From: an uncultured Lachnospiraceae bacterium
GTDB lineage: Bacteria > Bacillota > Clostridia > Lachnospirales > Lachnospiraceae
Direction of reading: 5' to 3'
DNA: 35,310 nt
Assembly: GCA_900318375.1 (NCBI GenBank)
Contig: ONKG01000060.1
Span: forward strand, 1-35,310
The notes beneath the pieces are model-generated. The model made no database searches and was not told where the DNA came from. It saw nothing but the letters and a program-made list of their open reading frames with translations. Made by a program: the position numbers and the translations under genes. This document shows, in pieces, positions 6,124 through 15,249 of this stretch. Positions within the stretch are counted from its first letter, which is position 1. Every line of letters starts with the position of its first letter.

Positions 6124-8433
6124 ATGACACATTTCGGAAGTGACAGAGACGATAAGACAGTCAAAAAGAAAAACGCTAAAAGTAAAGGTGAAGTGATTGT
6201 CAGCAGTATAAAGAATAACAGAAACAAATGGATCGCCGGCGCGCTGGCTGTCGTTATTCTTATAGCAGCCTATAGCTGCGCGGCCGGGGGCAGGTCTGGT
6301 GCCGGCGGCGGTCAGGAGAGCGGGTCAGCTGCCGGAATGACAGGAAGCGCCGGGAACCCTTCCTCTGCAGATGATGGATCTCTGGAGACAGGGACTGTCG
6401 AAACAGGTTCTCTGGAATCCGATTTTGAAGAGCGGGGTTCCGGAGGACAGGGTACAGTCGGAACCGGAAGCAGCGGGCAGAATACCGGGGAAAACGGTGA
6501 GGGCTCTGCGGATTCCAATCCCGGGGGAGGTGCCTATTCAGGAACAGGGACCGGTGCGGATACAGGGACCGGCTCGGATACAGGACCCGGCACAAGCTCA
6601 GGAGCGGGAGCGGATTCCGGAAGCGATACAGATTCGGGAATCGGAGTGGATTCCGGAACAAGTATAGCTTCAGGGGACGGAAAGGATTCAGGAACCGGCA
6701 AAGACTCAGGAACCGGCACAGGGACGGGATCCGAAGCGGGCGGCAGCGGAACGGATGACAGGATGACATCCACCCAGCGCAATTCGATCAATATGCTGAA
6801 CTACATGGCGGTCCTGACGCAGGAGATCAATGAATCCAAGGGTAATCAGATGTTCCTTGAGTCTGCCAATTCAGCCCTGGTCAATGACCTGTATCCGAAT
6901 GCGGTGGATACGAGAACACAGGCACAGGTGCAGAGCCTTCTGGATTCCATCGAAGGCTATCGCATGATCGACGTAAAAAGGAACCGCCTGGAATTTATCT
7001 ATGAGCAGAATAAAGCAAAGGCGCTCAGAAAGGCGGTCCCCAACCCGGTCGGTCTGCTCAGCGCAGTCAAGTCCCAGGATGTGCTGAGGACGGTCCTCTC
7101 AGTGGTCTATATGGCGGCGGATTCTGTCACCAGTTACAACACGGCTTCGTCCCAGACGGATCTGCAGTACATTAAAGAGGGCTGGGAACTGGATGACGCC
7201 GAGGCAGCGGAGCTTCACGACAGCACGAAGAGCGAACTGTCATATATGTTCAACATGGTCCGCGACTATTCACTGCCGGGCGATTATGCGCTGAATCAGG
7301 AGTCCGTGGAAAATTTTGTCTCATGGGTAAAAAATCCGAATGTTGTGCGCCGGATTGCATGGCTGGAGACAAATGAAAAAACCTACAGTCAATTCGGGCC
7401 TTATTGGCTGCGGCTGGCGGAAGCCTATTATGAGACAGGGGATTACAGCAAATGCCTGGAGGCATTCGGCAGATATGAAGCTATTGCGACTCGTATTTTC
7501 CGTAAAGATCTGGATTATGCCAGGGCACTGCCTATGGCGATCATTTCGGCAGCGGAATGCAGGGAGGAGTCGGAGTATATTGAGATTGCGGAGAACTATT
7601 GCGAACTGATCCTTTCTAACACAAAGGATTCGGACTGGGGACTTCGGTATTTTGTCGCGCAGACCTATCTGGATCTCTACGCAAAGACAGACCGGGATTC
7701 CTATCTGGATGCTGCTTATAAGATTGAGTTTGACAACGTGAATATTCTGGTCGATGAGCAGAAAGAGCTGAACACGGTCTATCTTCTGGATGTAGTGGAT
7801 GTCAAGGCAGAGAAGGATGCCACAAAGCGCGAAAAGAAGGAAATCAAGCAGTACAACAAAATGCGCAAAGAAGAGAGAAAGACTGCACTTCCTCCGGCCA
7901 GTGAGGCACTGTATCTGAACTGCGAAATGCTGTTTGCGCTGGCGGAGGAAAAAAATATTTCTGAGGCAGAGCAGAAAAAGATCGATGCGATCCTCCATGA
8001 GAACGGAGAGCCGATCTTCCTTGCCGGAACACTCGATGATAAGTTCCGGTTTGACCATTCAGAGACAGAGATCAACCCCGATGAAATCGCCGTGGAGTTT
8101 GACGGGAAATCGCTGACCATACCGGCAGTCTGTATGACAGACCGTTCCACGGTCACGCTTGAAATCTCAGGGCCCGACGGAAAGGAGACGATCGAAGACT
8201 GGACTGTCACATCGGTCAAAAGACCCGAGGGGGCAGAATGCGCGGATTACAAGGTCAAAATTAAAAGTCAGGCTGCGGGAAAGCACAAATATAAAGCCGG
8301 TGAGAAGCTTGTGATCAGGATCATCACGGTTGACGGAAAACCGGAAGATTATACGGCCTTCAACTACAAGGTCGTTTCGAAAAAGAAGTACCTGTTTGTA
8401 AATGGGATCGATTTTGAGAGGATTACAGAATGA
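6124..8433 (+). CDS. Membrane-anchored protein with Gly/Ser/Thr/Asp stalk and TPR-like domain
   Basis: A 769-aa protein; GGCGGAAGG precedes the ATG. A basic N-terminus is followed by one membrane segment at about 36-53 (WIAGALAVVILIAAYSC). There is no good lipobox, so it is probably a signal anchor with the rest outside. Residues about 55-215 are low complexity, rich in Gly, Ser, Thr, Asp and Glu (GTGTGADTGTGSDTG type), suiting a flexible wall-crossing linker. Residues about 215-620 are helical; WLRLAEAYYETGDYSKCLEAF and the segments after it look like tetratricopeptide repeats. A beta-rich C-terminal domain ends the protein (about 640-769). I recognise no enzyme motif. The last 4 nt overlap the nuclease start (ATGA), implying translational coupling and a joint role, for example scaffold, chaperone or surface tether of the nuclease (inference). 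Confidence 0.75.
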   Translation: MTHFGSDRDDKTVKKKNAKSKGEVIVSSIKNNRNKWIAGALAVVILIAAYSCAAGGRSGAGGGQESGSAAGMTGSAGNPSSADDGSLETGTVETGSLESDFEERGSGGQGTVGTGSSGQNTGENGEGSADSNPGGGAYSGTGTGADTGTGSDTGPGTSSGAGADSGSDTDSGIGVDSGTSIASGDGKDSGTGKDSGTGTGTGSEAGGSGTDDRMTSTQRNSINMLNYMAVLTQEINESKGNQMFLESANSALVNDLYPNAVDTRTQAQVQSLLDSIEGYRMIDVKRNRLEFIYEQNKAKALRKAVPNPVGLLSAVKSQDVLRTVLSVVYMAADSVTSYNTASSQTDLQYIKEGWELDDAEAAELHDSTKSELSYMFNMVRDYSLPGDYALNQESVENFVSWVKNPNVVRRIAWLETNEKTYSQFGPYWLRLAEAYYETGDYSKCLEAFGRYEAIATRIFRKDLDYARALPMAIISAAECREESEYIEIAENYCELILSNTKDSDWGLRYFVAQTYLDLYAKTDRDSYLDAAYKIEFDNVNILVDEQKELNTVYLLDVVDVKAEKDATKREKKEIKQYNKMRKEERKTALPPASEALYLNCEMLFALAEEKNISEAEQKKIDAILHENGEPIFLAGTLDDKFRFDHSETEINPDEIAVEFDGKSLTIPAVCMTDRSTVTLEISGPDGKETIEDWTVTSVKRPEGAECADYKVKIKSQAAGKHKYKAGEKLVIRIITVDGKPEDYTAFNYKVVSKKKYLFVNGIDFERITE

Positions 8434-9872
8434 AGAAACGTCTGATCGCCTTTGTGCTGGCGATTGTAATGCTGCTTCTGATGGACCTCCCTGTTTTTGC
8501 ATGTAATGAAAAACAGACCGAAACCTATGAACTGCAGCTGCTGTTCGGTGAGGAGTATTCTTCTTTTGATTCAAAGCAAGAGTTCAAGATGCTGATGAGC
8601 GCACTGTATTTGTGCAGTGAACAGTGTGACAATCAGGGGCAGGACAAGCTTGATTTCCTTGACCGCCGGCATGTCAGACGCCTTCCTGAACTGGAAGAGC
8701 TCAACATCAAGAACTCCGACCTGGCGGAGTGCTCCCACAACAGCTGGGAGTATGAATATACACCGCTTTCCAGGATCCAGAACAGAAGGAAAAAACTTCT
8801 GGTAAAGACTGTAAAGACGGTTTTCCAGTTCAGTTTCTTCGACGGGCTTTTTCACGATGGAAATCAGAAAGCGGACAGCTTTTCCGCCATGCTCTACTAT
8901 ATGCATATTTTGTCCGATCTTCTGGCGGACAACCCCTCAGCGTCGGATGCATCACTGGAAAGCGGCAATGTCAATCCCTTCTCCGGGAGCGCGTCTGAGG
9001 AAGTCAACGGAAACCAGCCCGGATTCACCCCGGAACAGATGAAGTATGCGGATTATTCCTTCTACAGTGAACTGGATTATTTACATCGCTGCGGAATGGC
9101 CTTTAAAGTGATCGGACCGGATACCCTGCAGACGGGCGACAGCAAAGAAGATTTCGGTATGAACGATCCGCCCGGATGGAGTCAGAAAAGATATGACGAC
9201 ATTATCGATGTCGGCTATTTATATCACAGATGTCACCTGATCGCCCATCAGCTCGGAGGCAATGAAGATCAGAAAAATATCATGACAGGGACATCCTACC
9301 TCAACGAAACAGGCATGAAGCCTTACGAGGAAAAGGTGGCAAATTACGTCAGGAAAACGGGCAATCATGTACTTTATCGCGTCACTCCTTTTTATAAAGG
9401 AGAGAACCTGATCGCGTCCGGTGTCCAGATTGAGGCATATTCAATCGAAGATAAGGGGCAGGGTGTCTGCTTTAACGTCTACTGCTATAATGTACAGCCC
9501 GGTGTGGAGATCAACTATAATACAGGAGACAACAACAGGGCTGACACGATTTATGACGATCCCCATGCCCTTCCCTTTGCAGTTTACAAGGCGGACGAAA
9601 ACAATCCGGATCTCATCCTTGAGATGAACAAGCACCTGGCAATCCTTTTTGAGGATCATACCAGTTCCCGCATATACATCTCCATGATGGATAATATCGG
9701 AACCGTCGCCGAAAAAGCCAGAAACATCGGTTTAAAGGGGGAAAAACCGGCGCAGATCTACAAGGCACGCAAAGAATGCCAGTATGAGTACTTCAACATA
9801 CTCAAAGAGCACATTCCCCTCCTGCTTCGGAAAGAAGACTTCTTCTCGAAAGTGTTTTATAAGTATAGGTAA
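8430..9872 (+). CDS. Secreted EndA-type DNA/RNA non-specific endonuclease
   Basis: A 480-aa protein with a signal peptide (MKKRLIAFVLAIVMLLLMDLPVFA-C). Residues about 25-215 are helical and unrecognised. The C-terminal half matches the Endonuclease_NS_2/EndA family (beta-beta-alpha metal nucleases). H269 in RCHLIAHQLGG corresponds to the general base His160 of pneumococcal EndA, and N292 (nine residues after N283, as in EndA N182/N191) to the Mg-binding Asn. HVLYRVTPFY and FNVYCYNVQPGVEINYNTGD match later family blocks. The canonical DRGH has become HRCH, so two flanking residues differ. Such enzymes cut single- and double-stranded DNA and RNA outside the cell for DNA uptake, nutrient scavenging or competition. 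The gene overlaps the TPR-like gene by 4 nt and is closed by a terminator. No obvious inhibitor gene is adjacent. Confidence 0.88.
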   Translation: MKKRLIAFVLAIVMLLLMDLPVFACNEKQTETYELQLLFGEEYSSFDSKQEFKMLMSALYLCSEQCDNQGQDKLDFLDRRHVRRLPELEELNIKNSDLAECSHNSWEYEYTPLSRIQNRRKKLLVKTVKTVFQFSFFDGLFHDGNQKADSFSAMLYYMHILSDLLADNPSASDASLESGNVNPFSGSASEEVNGNQPGFTPEQMKYADYSFYSELDYLHRCGMAFKVIGPDTLQTGDSKEDFGMNDPPGWSQKRYDDIIDVGYLYHRCHLIAHQLGGNEDQKNIMTGTSYLNETGMKPYEEKVANYVRKTGNHVLYRVTPFYKGENLIASGVQIEAYSIEDKGQGVCFNVYCYNVQPGVEINYNTGDNNRADTIYDDPHALPFAVYKADENNPDLILEMNKHLAILFEDHTSSRIYISMMDNIGTVAEKARNIGLKGEKPAQIYKARKECQYEYFNILKEHIPLLLRKEDFFSKVFYKYR

Positions 9873-9967
9873 GAAGGACTGAGGGGACGGGCAATGAAGC
9901 GATCACGGTGACAAACCTGTAAAAGACAGCGGAATGTACCCTGGAGAGATAAGGATCAGGAAGTCAG

Positions 9968-10016
9968 AAAGACCGGAGACGGTTCTGCGGAATGCAGAAC
10001 CGGCCTCCGGTCTTTT
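9968..10016 (+). terminator. Terminator after the TPR-nuclease operon
   Basis: AAAGACCGGAG (9968-9978) pairs with CTCCGGTCTTT (10005-10015), with inner GGTTCTGC/GCAGAACC pairing, followed by TTTT. It is a long GC-rich stem with a short loop, about 95 nt past the nuclease stop. Confidence 0.9.
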
Positions 10017-10064
10017 AAGGTCTGAGTCTCTGTGCCTTTTAAGGTCCGAGTCCCTGTGCCTTTA
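10017..10064. repeat. 24-bp tandem duplication
   Basis: Two 24-bp units (10017-10040 and 10041-10064), each AAGGTC.GAGTC.CTGTGCC plus TTT, directly abut the terminator and end 18 nt before the stop of the minus-strand lipoprotein gene. Confidence 0.85.
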
Positions 10065-10081
10065 TCGGGACATTCTCCTCT

Positions 10082-12604
10082 TTATTCGGTCGGAATACCG
10101 CCCGGCTCTTCCCAGTAGTCTTCATAGGAGAACCAGGAATCGTCCCAGCAGGAATCGGCGTTGTCGAGGTAGACTCCGTCGAAGCCCTGGTCGATGATGC
10201 GGTCGATGGAGGAGGTGTTGTCTCCTGTAACGATGTTGTTATATTTACCGCCGCCGTTGATGATGATATCGCGCCAGTCTTTATGCCACCACTGGACAAC
10301 CGACTCCTCTGGATATTCATCTCCGTAGCTGAAGGCCAGCCATGTGGGAATCGGGTCACCTTCGGCTTCCATGCCGGCTTCTGTCGCTTCAAAGGGAATG
10401 TAATAAGAGCGGTTTCCCAGCCAGCGGATCTCGCCGGTTTTCATGCTGTATGTGGAGTCGAGGTTGGTCGGGTCGACCCATCTCCAGTTATCCTGGCAGT
10501 ACCAGCGGTTCTGTTCCGCTGTGCCGATTGCCAGATAGGAGAGTACCAGGCGGCGTCCTCCGTCGGGTTTTGTCTTCAGACTCTCCACCTCTTCTCTGGT
10601 CAGAGGTGTCATGCTGTCGGGACCAGCCTTGTGATTGTAGCAGGAATCGATAAAGATTACGTCATAGTCGGAATTGCGGAGTGCTTCCAGCCATGTCTCT
10701 CTGCCGGCATTTTCATCCAGTCCGGCAGCTCTCCACCACCAGTCCCAGTGTTCTCCGTATTCATCTATTGCGCCTGTAATTGCCTCGTCATCCGGATCTT
10801 CGGATGCGGGCAGATAACTGCCGTTTTCGGAAGGGACCAGAAGTCCGCAGGCGTAGGAATCTGTGATCCTGACCCTGTCACCGGAGCCTTTATTGAACGC
10901 GGCTTCCTCCGTATCCCACATATTCCAATTGTCATAGGGACGCCCGTTTATATTGTAGAGATAGGTTCTGGCGTCTGTCAGTTCATTGACATCGCGGGAA
11001 CCGTCAGTATATTCGGAGAGTCCGATCTTGTCGGTGTCCTCCACCCAGAAATAATCAAAATTATCCGCAAAGCGCTGTCCGGGATAGAGCTCCTGTGCCA
11101 GATCCGCGCCGATACGGGGGAAGGGTACGATTCCCCATTCCTGTGCTTTGGAGATATATTTTTCGAGGTCTTCCTCTGAAGACACGATGGTCGTATCCGT
11201 GATAAATTTTCCGTTTTCGGCAAGTGTAATATACGCAGCCTGGATGGAATTGGGGGCAAAGCTCTTATCTTTGCCGACCACGCCCTCGTTGCCCCATCCG
11301 TCGATCAGTTCCATCATGGACGGCTGGAGATCCTTTTTGATATTTCCGTCAGTGAATCCCAGATATTCGGCACCCTGGATCATAACTTTGAAATCAGGAT
11401 TTTTCTCTTTTGCGTGGAGGGACAGTTCCATCAAAAATGCCTGCATTTTGTGGATGCGGCCGATCGTTCCGGGGCCGTCTTTGGTATAGAGATCCTCAAT
11501 CTCCTGCATGTATTCATCGTGGGTCTTTTCTAAAGAGGTACCATCCACAGATTCGGCAGAGCCCGCGCCTGCTTCATCCGTGCCGCCTGTCTGCTGTCCT
11601 GCTGCGGCCTGTGCGGCAGGGTCTGCCGCTTCAGTCGTATGAGGAACCCAGTCGATCATTTCTTTTGCGGAAGAGGTCAGCGAATCTTCCGGGCTGCGGG
11701 GTTCTGCCGGTACACTTTCATCTTTCTCGTACTCGACCATGTCATCGTCAACACTCAGGTAAAGATAATTGCCCTCAATGGTATATTCCCATGATGTCTC
11801 TTCGTTTTTTACCATGAGCTCTGTACTGGTCCAGAGTACAGGGATCTCTTCGTCGGTTTCCATGGTTCCGGAATGATCTTCATACAGGACGATCGTCCTG
11901 GGCGCGTCCGCTGAATCGTCGACTTTCCGGTATGTGCCGGGATAGTAGGAGAAGAGGGTCTGCGGTTCGGAATCTTCAAAAGTCATGGAATTGACCATAT
12001 CGTGAAGAGTGTCGGAGGCAAAATATTCCAGTGTCACGTCCGCCTCACTGCAGCTGTGGATGGTGGTGAGGATCACGCCGCCCTTATATTCCATTGAGGT
12101 ATAGTCAATGGTGACTTCATACTCGTCACTGTCATCGACGGAAGCGGTAAAACACCATTTGTCGACGCCGACATACCCTTCGTCCCGGCTGACAGCGTCT
12201 TCATCATAATCCTCGAGCCGTGCAGTGAGGGCTTCCATGGGCTGCACATCGGGAATGAATTCGACAGTCAGGTAGTTTTCTCCTGTCTGTTCACCGGTGT
12301 ATTGAAACAGAACCGAATCCTCGGTTCCCGCGTCAATTTCGACAGTATCCGGATCATACTTTATGCTCCATCCGTATTTGCTTGCGTAGGTTTCGAAGCC
12401 TTCCGGATCGGGGACATCTGTCCCCTCTGCCGTCTGTGACTGTGCTGCAGCGCCGGTCCCGGCATCTGCGGAGGAGTCATCGGCTTTACCCCCTGCCTGA
12501 TCTGCGGAACCCTTGCTGTCTGCGGAAGAAGCGCCCCCGCCGGAGCATGCGGTCAGCAGACAGAGCACCAGCAGGGAAACTATGAGTCGTTTTGCTGTTT
12601 TCAT
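10082..12604 (-). CDS. Large lipoprotein with C-terminal GH114/TM1410-like glycosidase domain
   Basis: An 840-aa protein. The ATG at 12604 is used because GGGAGGTGGAG ends at it and the signal sequence follows at once. The lipobox is LLTAC (Cys about 21), followed by a Gly/Ser/Ala/Asp linker. Residues about 60-330 form one or two beta-rich domains of unknown type (YASKYGWSIKYDPDTVEI...). A second Ala/Gly/Thr linker lies at about 335-385. Residues about 390-840 show features of GH114 and TM1410-like TIM barrels: EWGIVPFPRIG, YDVIFIDSCYN, LVLSYLAIGTAEQNRWY (about 685-700) and GFDGVYLDNAD (about 808-818). GH114 covers endo-alpha-1,4-polygalactosaminidases acting on amino-sugar exopolysaccharide. 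The usual IGEAE motif reads IGTAE, losing one acidic residue while keeping the second. Substrate is not predictable; envelope or biofilm polysaccharide is likely. It is convergent with the nuclease operon and divergent from larA. Confidence 0.78.
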   Translation of the reverse strand: MKTAKRLIVSLLVLCLLTACSGGGASSADSKGSADQAGGKADDSSADAGTGAAAQSQTAEGTDVPDPEGFETYASKYGWSIKYDPDTVEIDAGTEDSVLFQYTGEQTGENYLTVEFIPDVQPMEALTARLEDYDEDAVSRDEGYVGVDKWCFTASVDDSDEYEVTIDYTSMEYKGGVILTTIHSCSEADVTLEYFASDTLHDMVNSMTFEDSEPQTLFSYYPGTYRKVDDSADAPRTIVLYEDHSGTMETDEEIPVLWTSTELMVKNEETSWEYTIEGNYLYLSVDDDMVEYEKDESVPAEPRSPEDSLTSSAKEMIDWVPHTTEAADPAAQAAAGQQTGGTDEAGAGSAESVDGTSLEKTHDEYMQEIEDLYTKDGPGTIGRIHKMQAFLMELSLHAKEKNPDFKVMIQGAEYLGFTDGNIKKDLQPSMMELIDGWGNEGVVGKDKSFAPNSIQAAYITLAENGKFITDTTIVSSEEDLEKYISKAQEWGIVPFPRIGADLAQELYPGQRFADNFDYFWVEDTDKIGLSEYTDGSRDVNELTDARTYLYNINGRPYDNWNMWDTEEAAFNKGSGDRVRITDSYACGLLVPSENGSYLPASEDPDDEAITGAIDEYGEHWDWWWRAAGLDENAGRETWLEALRNSDYDVIFIDSCYNHKAGPDSMTPLTREEVESLKTKPDGGRRLVLSYLAIGTAEQNRWYCQDNWRWVDPTNLDSTYSMKTGEIRWLGNRSYYIPFEATEAGMEAEGDPIPTWLAFSYGDEYPEESVVQWWHKDWRDIIINGGGKYNNIVTGDNTSSIDRIIDQGFDGVYLDNADSCWDDSWFSYEDYWEEPGGIPTE

Positions 12605-13076
12605 CTCCACCTCCCTTGATTTATTTGGCAATATTACAAAAAAATATTATAGCACTTTACATAGAGAAATGACTCTTTACAGTCTTCAAAATCACGCAAA
12701 ATGAACTCAAAAAAGGATGCAAAAAGGATGCAGAAAAGGATGCAAAAAGGATGCAGAAAAAGATGCTTCACCGTTTAAAGAGCGGCCTTTAAAGATCATC
12801 AGCAGAACTGTTTGGAAAAGTTTATAAGAGAGCAAAAGAAGATGAGGCCGGACATCATAGCGGGCAGCTCAAGAGGGGCCATCTTGTTTTCATGAGGCGT
12901 CCTTTTTTTGAAACATTTTGTTCTGTCGGGGCACAGACAGGCTTTGTATGATATTATATTTACATGAGACAAGCTCGGTTTGACATGGCGTGTACAGATG
13001 AGTTAGCAATATATAATCATGAGCGGCTGCGGTAAACCTGCCCCCTTTTTCAGAAAGGAGAAACACAGAGGATCTT
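12605..13076. other. 472-nt divergent intergenic region upstream of larA
   Basis: No gene is visible. It holds the purine-rich tandem repeat at 12711-12767, a small TTTAAAG/CTTTAAA inverted repeat near 12775-12795, a perfect TTGACA (12980-12985) and a TATAAT (13012-13017). These two are 26 nt apart, too far to form one standard promoter. The larA ribosome binding region (GAGG, 6 nt before the ATG) closes it. Confidence 0.5.
12711..12767. repeat. Short purine-rich tandem repeat (11-13 bp, five copies)
   Basis: AAAAAGGATGC with an optional AG recurs five times, the last copy diverged to AAAAAGATGC. It sits between the divergent GH114-like lipoprotein gene and larA. Each unit contains AAGGATG, resembling a ribosome binding site plus start codon, but no reading frame follows. 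Confidence 0.85.
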
Positions 13077-14354
13077 ATGAAAACAGTCAAATTCTTTTAT
13101 GCACATACCACCCAGGATCTGCAGGTACCGGACGATACACCCGTCCTGACCAGCAATGTCGATCAGCTTACCAGCGACCGGACCGGGATTGAGATCGTGC
13201 GCGAGGCAATGGAAAACCCGATCGACAGTCCCAGGCTCTGCGAACTGGCAAAAGGAAAAGACGACTGTGTCATCATCATCAGTGATCACACAAGACCTGT
13301 TCCCAGCAAGGATATTCTTCCCAATATGATCCGCGAGCTCCGTGAGGGCAGCCCCGAGATCAAAATCACTCTGCTTGTCTCCACCGGTTTCCATCGTCCC
13401 ACAACGATCGAGGAACTCAGAAACAAGCTCGGCGACGAGCTGTATGAGGAGTTCAAGGACAACATCATCGTTCATGACGCTCATGATCCCTCCAGGAATG
13501 TCAAGGTCGGCTCTCTGCCCAGCGGTCCTGACTGCATCATTGACAAGGTGGCGATGGATACGCAGCTTCTGATTTCGGAAGGTTTTATCGAGCCTCATTT
13601 CTTCGCCGGCTTCTCCGGCGGCCGCAAGAGCATCCTGCCCGGCGTAGCCGACGCCGTCACAGTTATGGGCAACCACTGCTCCAAGTTTATCGACAGCCCT
13701 TATTCCCGCACGGGCATTCTGGATCACAATCCCATGCATGAGGATATGCTGGCGGCAGCGAGAATGGCGAAGCTGGCCTATATTGTCAACGTTGTCATCG
13801 ATGAAGACAAAAAGACAGTTGCGGCATTTGCCGGAAACTTCGAGACAGCACACCGCAGAGGCTGCGATTTTATCGCGGATTATGTGTGCGTGAAGCCTGC
13901 TTATGCGGACATCGTTATCACCACTAACGGCGGATATCCTCTGGACCAGAATGCTTATCAGTCGCCCAAGGGCATGACAGCAGGCGAGGCAACTGCAAAG
14001 GACGGCGCTGTCATCATCATGCTGGCATCCTGCTCGGACGGCACAGGAGGTGATTTCTTCTATCACATCATTGCTGATGAGCCTGACATTGAGACAGCCT
14101 ATCAGAAATTCCTGGCGACCCCTCAGGAGAAGACTGCTCCCGATCAGTGGTGCAGCCAGATTCTGGCAAGGATCGTCCGCAAATATAAAGTCATCTTTGT
14201 TGCCAACGAGGACCAGAAGGATATGATCGAAGGCCTGAAGATGGAGTACGCGCCCAGTCTTGAAGCTGCCTACAAGCGTGCAAGGGAGATCAAGGGTGAG
14301 GACGCTTCTCTGACCTGCATTCCCAACGGTATCTCCGTTGTTGTCAGGGAATGA
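13077..14354 (+). CDS. larA: LarA-family nickel-pincer racemase (lactate racemase or paralogue)
   Basis: A 425-aa protein, the usual family length, aligning without gaps to Lactiplantibacillus LarA around the active site. H174 in EPHFFAGFSGG, K184 in GGRKSILPG and H200 in MGNHC fall at the same residue numbers as the residues that bind nickel and carry the pincer cofactor. The catalytic His equivalent to H108 is H106 in STGFHRPTT, and DHTRPVP at 70-76 matches the substrate-binding D/R. LarA interconverts L- and D-lactate; paralogues act on other 2-hydroxy acids such as malate, so the substrate is not certain. No larB, larC or larE cofactor genes are in the window. An XRE-like regulator follows after 28 nt, and a terminator ends the pair. 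Codon use is rich in C-ending codons, suggesting high expression. A probable lactate-utilisation gene begins at 35234. Confidence 0.92.
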   Translation: MKTVKFFYAHTTQDLQVPDDTPVLTSNVDQLTSDRTGIEIVREAMENPIDSPRLCELAKGKDDCVIIISDHTRPVPSKDILPNMIRELREGSPEIKITLLVSTGFHRPTTIEELRNKLGDELYEEFKDNIIVHDAHDPSRNVKVGSLPSGPDCIIDKVAMDTQLLISEGFIEPHFFAGFSGGRKSILPGVADAVTVMGNHCSKFIDSPYSRTGILDHNPMHEDMLAAARMAKLAYIVNVVIDEDKKTVAAFAGNFETAHRRGCDFIADYVCVKPAYADIVITTNGGYPLDQNAYQSPKGMTAGEATAKDGAVIIMLASCSDGTGGDFFYHIIADEPDIETAYQKFLATPQEKTAPDQWCSQILARIVRKYKVIFVANEDQKDMIEGLKMEYAPSLEAAYKRAREIKGEDASLTCIPNGISVVVRE

Positions 14355-14382
14355 TCTGCGTTGCTTTGCAGGAGAGGATACA

Positions 14383-14901
14383 ATGGCCAGAGCTTCGACA
14401 AAAGAAAATAAGAATATTTATTTCCGGCAGAGGGAGCAGCGGGGTCTTACCCGCGATGAAGCGAGCGAGTTGATGGACGGTCTGACGGCTGACCGGATCG
14501 AGAAGATTGAGAATGAACGCTCGCTTCCGCACCCGGATGAGGTCCTGATGATGTCCGAAGGCTATAAGGCACCCCATCTTTGCAATTACTATTGCGCAAA
14601 CGAGTGCCCCATCGGGCAGCAGTATGTGCCCGAGATCCAGATAAAGGATCTGTCAAGGATCGTTCTGGAAATGCTGGCGTCTCTCAATACAGCGCAGAAA
14701 CAGAAGGAGCGCCTGATCGAGATTACAGCAGACGGAGAGATCGGGGATGATGAGGTGGAAGATTTTGTGAAGATTCAGGAGACGCTGGAGAAAATTTCCA
14801 TCACAGTGGAGACACTGCAGCTGTGGTCGGAGCAGATGCTGGCTAACGGCACTATAGACCGCGGTCTGTATGAAAAGCACAAAGCACGGAGCGATGCATA
14901 G
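14383..14901 (+). CDS. XRE-type helix-turn-helix protein with a Cys cluster
   Basis: A 172-aa protein; the ATG at 14383 follows GGAGAGG and is preferred over 14338, which overlaps larA. Residues about 8-50 (FRQREQRGLTRDEASELMDGLTADRIEKIEN) form a HTH of the Xre/Cro class. PHLCNYYCANECPIG (about 64-78) has three Cys spaced CxxxCxxxC, which could bind metal or an Fe-S cluster or respond to redox state. The C-terminal half (about 85-165) is helical, with leucine and charged heptad-like spacing, probably a dimerising coil. Placement 28 nt after larA suggests that it controls larA or is co-regulated with it. Proteins of this layout occur in Clostridia as conserved hypothetical regulators (recollection); the ligand is unknown. 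Confidence 0.75.
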   Translation: MARASTKENKNIYFRQREQRGLTRDEASELMDGLTADRIEKIENERSLPHPDEVLMMSEGYKAPHLCNYYCANECPIGQQYVPEIQIKDLSRIVLEMLASLNTAQKQKERLIEITADGEIGDDEVEDFVKIQETLEKISITVETLQLWSEQMLANGTIDRGLYEKHKARSDA

Positions 14902-15019
14902 TTGATTCCCGGCCGCGCAAGACCCGCGGGCGGGTCATGAATGATTCGTCGGCTGCGGCACACAGCTATAGAATCGATGCCTGCACACATACGTGCCCGC
15001 GCATGCTGTATAATTGATC

Positions 15020-15064
15020 AAAGCGCCCCGGAAGGTCACTTAGTGACAGGTCCGGGGCGCTTTT
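15020..15064 (+). terminator. Terminator of the larA-XRE operon
   Basis: AAAGCGCCCCGGA (15020-15032) and TCCGGGGCGCTTTT (15051-15064) form a long GC-rich stem, with inner GTCAC/GTGAC pairing and a TTTT tail. Confidence 0.93.
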
Positions 15065-15107
15065 CGCTGTTTTTGCAAAAATAAGAAGGGCTAATTCTCT
15101 GTTCCTG

Positions 15108-15176
15108 CGGTTTCGAAGATAGGTCTTCTGGATTATCATGTGTTCAGAAACGGAAAAACAAAAAATCTCGAAACCG
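15108..15176. promoter_or_regulatory. Inverted repeat upstream of the two small genes
   Basis: CGGTTTCGA (15108-15116) is repeated inverted as TCGAAACCG (15168-15176), and flanking AGAT/ATCT can also pair. The separation of about 50 nt fits two operator half-sites or a long hairpin. The interval 14902-15249 (348 nt) otherwise contains only the larA terminator and no further gene. Confidence 0.5.
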
Positions 15177-15249
15177 AAACAGACGGTAGAGATAATGTTT
15201 TCAGATTTCAGTGCTGCCTGCAGATTGTATTGTTGCCAAGGAAGAGATG

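Noticed and set aside
12980-13017. larA promoter from TTGACA and TATAAT
   Set aside because: The hexamers are perfect but 26 nt apart, too far for one sigma-A promoter.
13050-14066. 338-aa minus-strand frame inside larA
   Set aside because: It is antisense to larA, whose active-site residues are exact; no ribosome binding site or recognisable domain.
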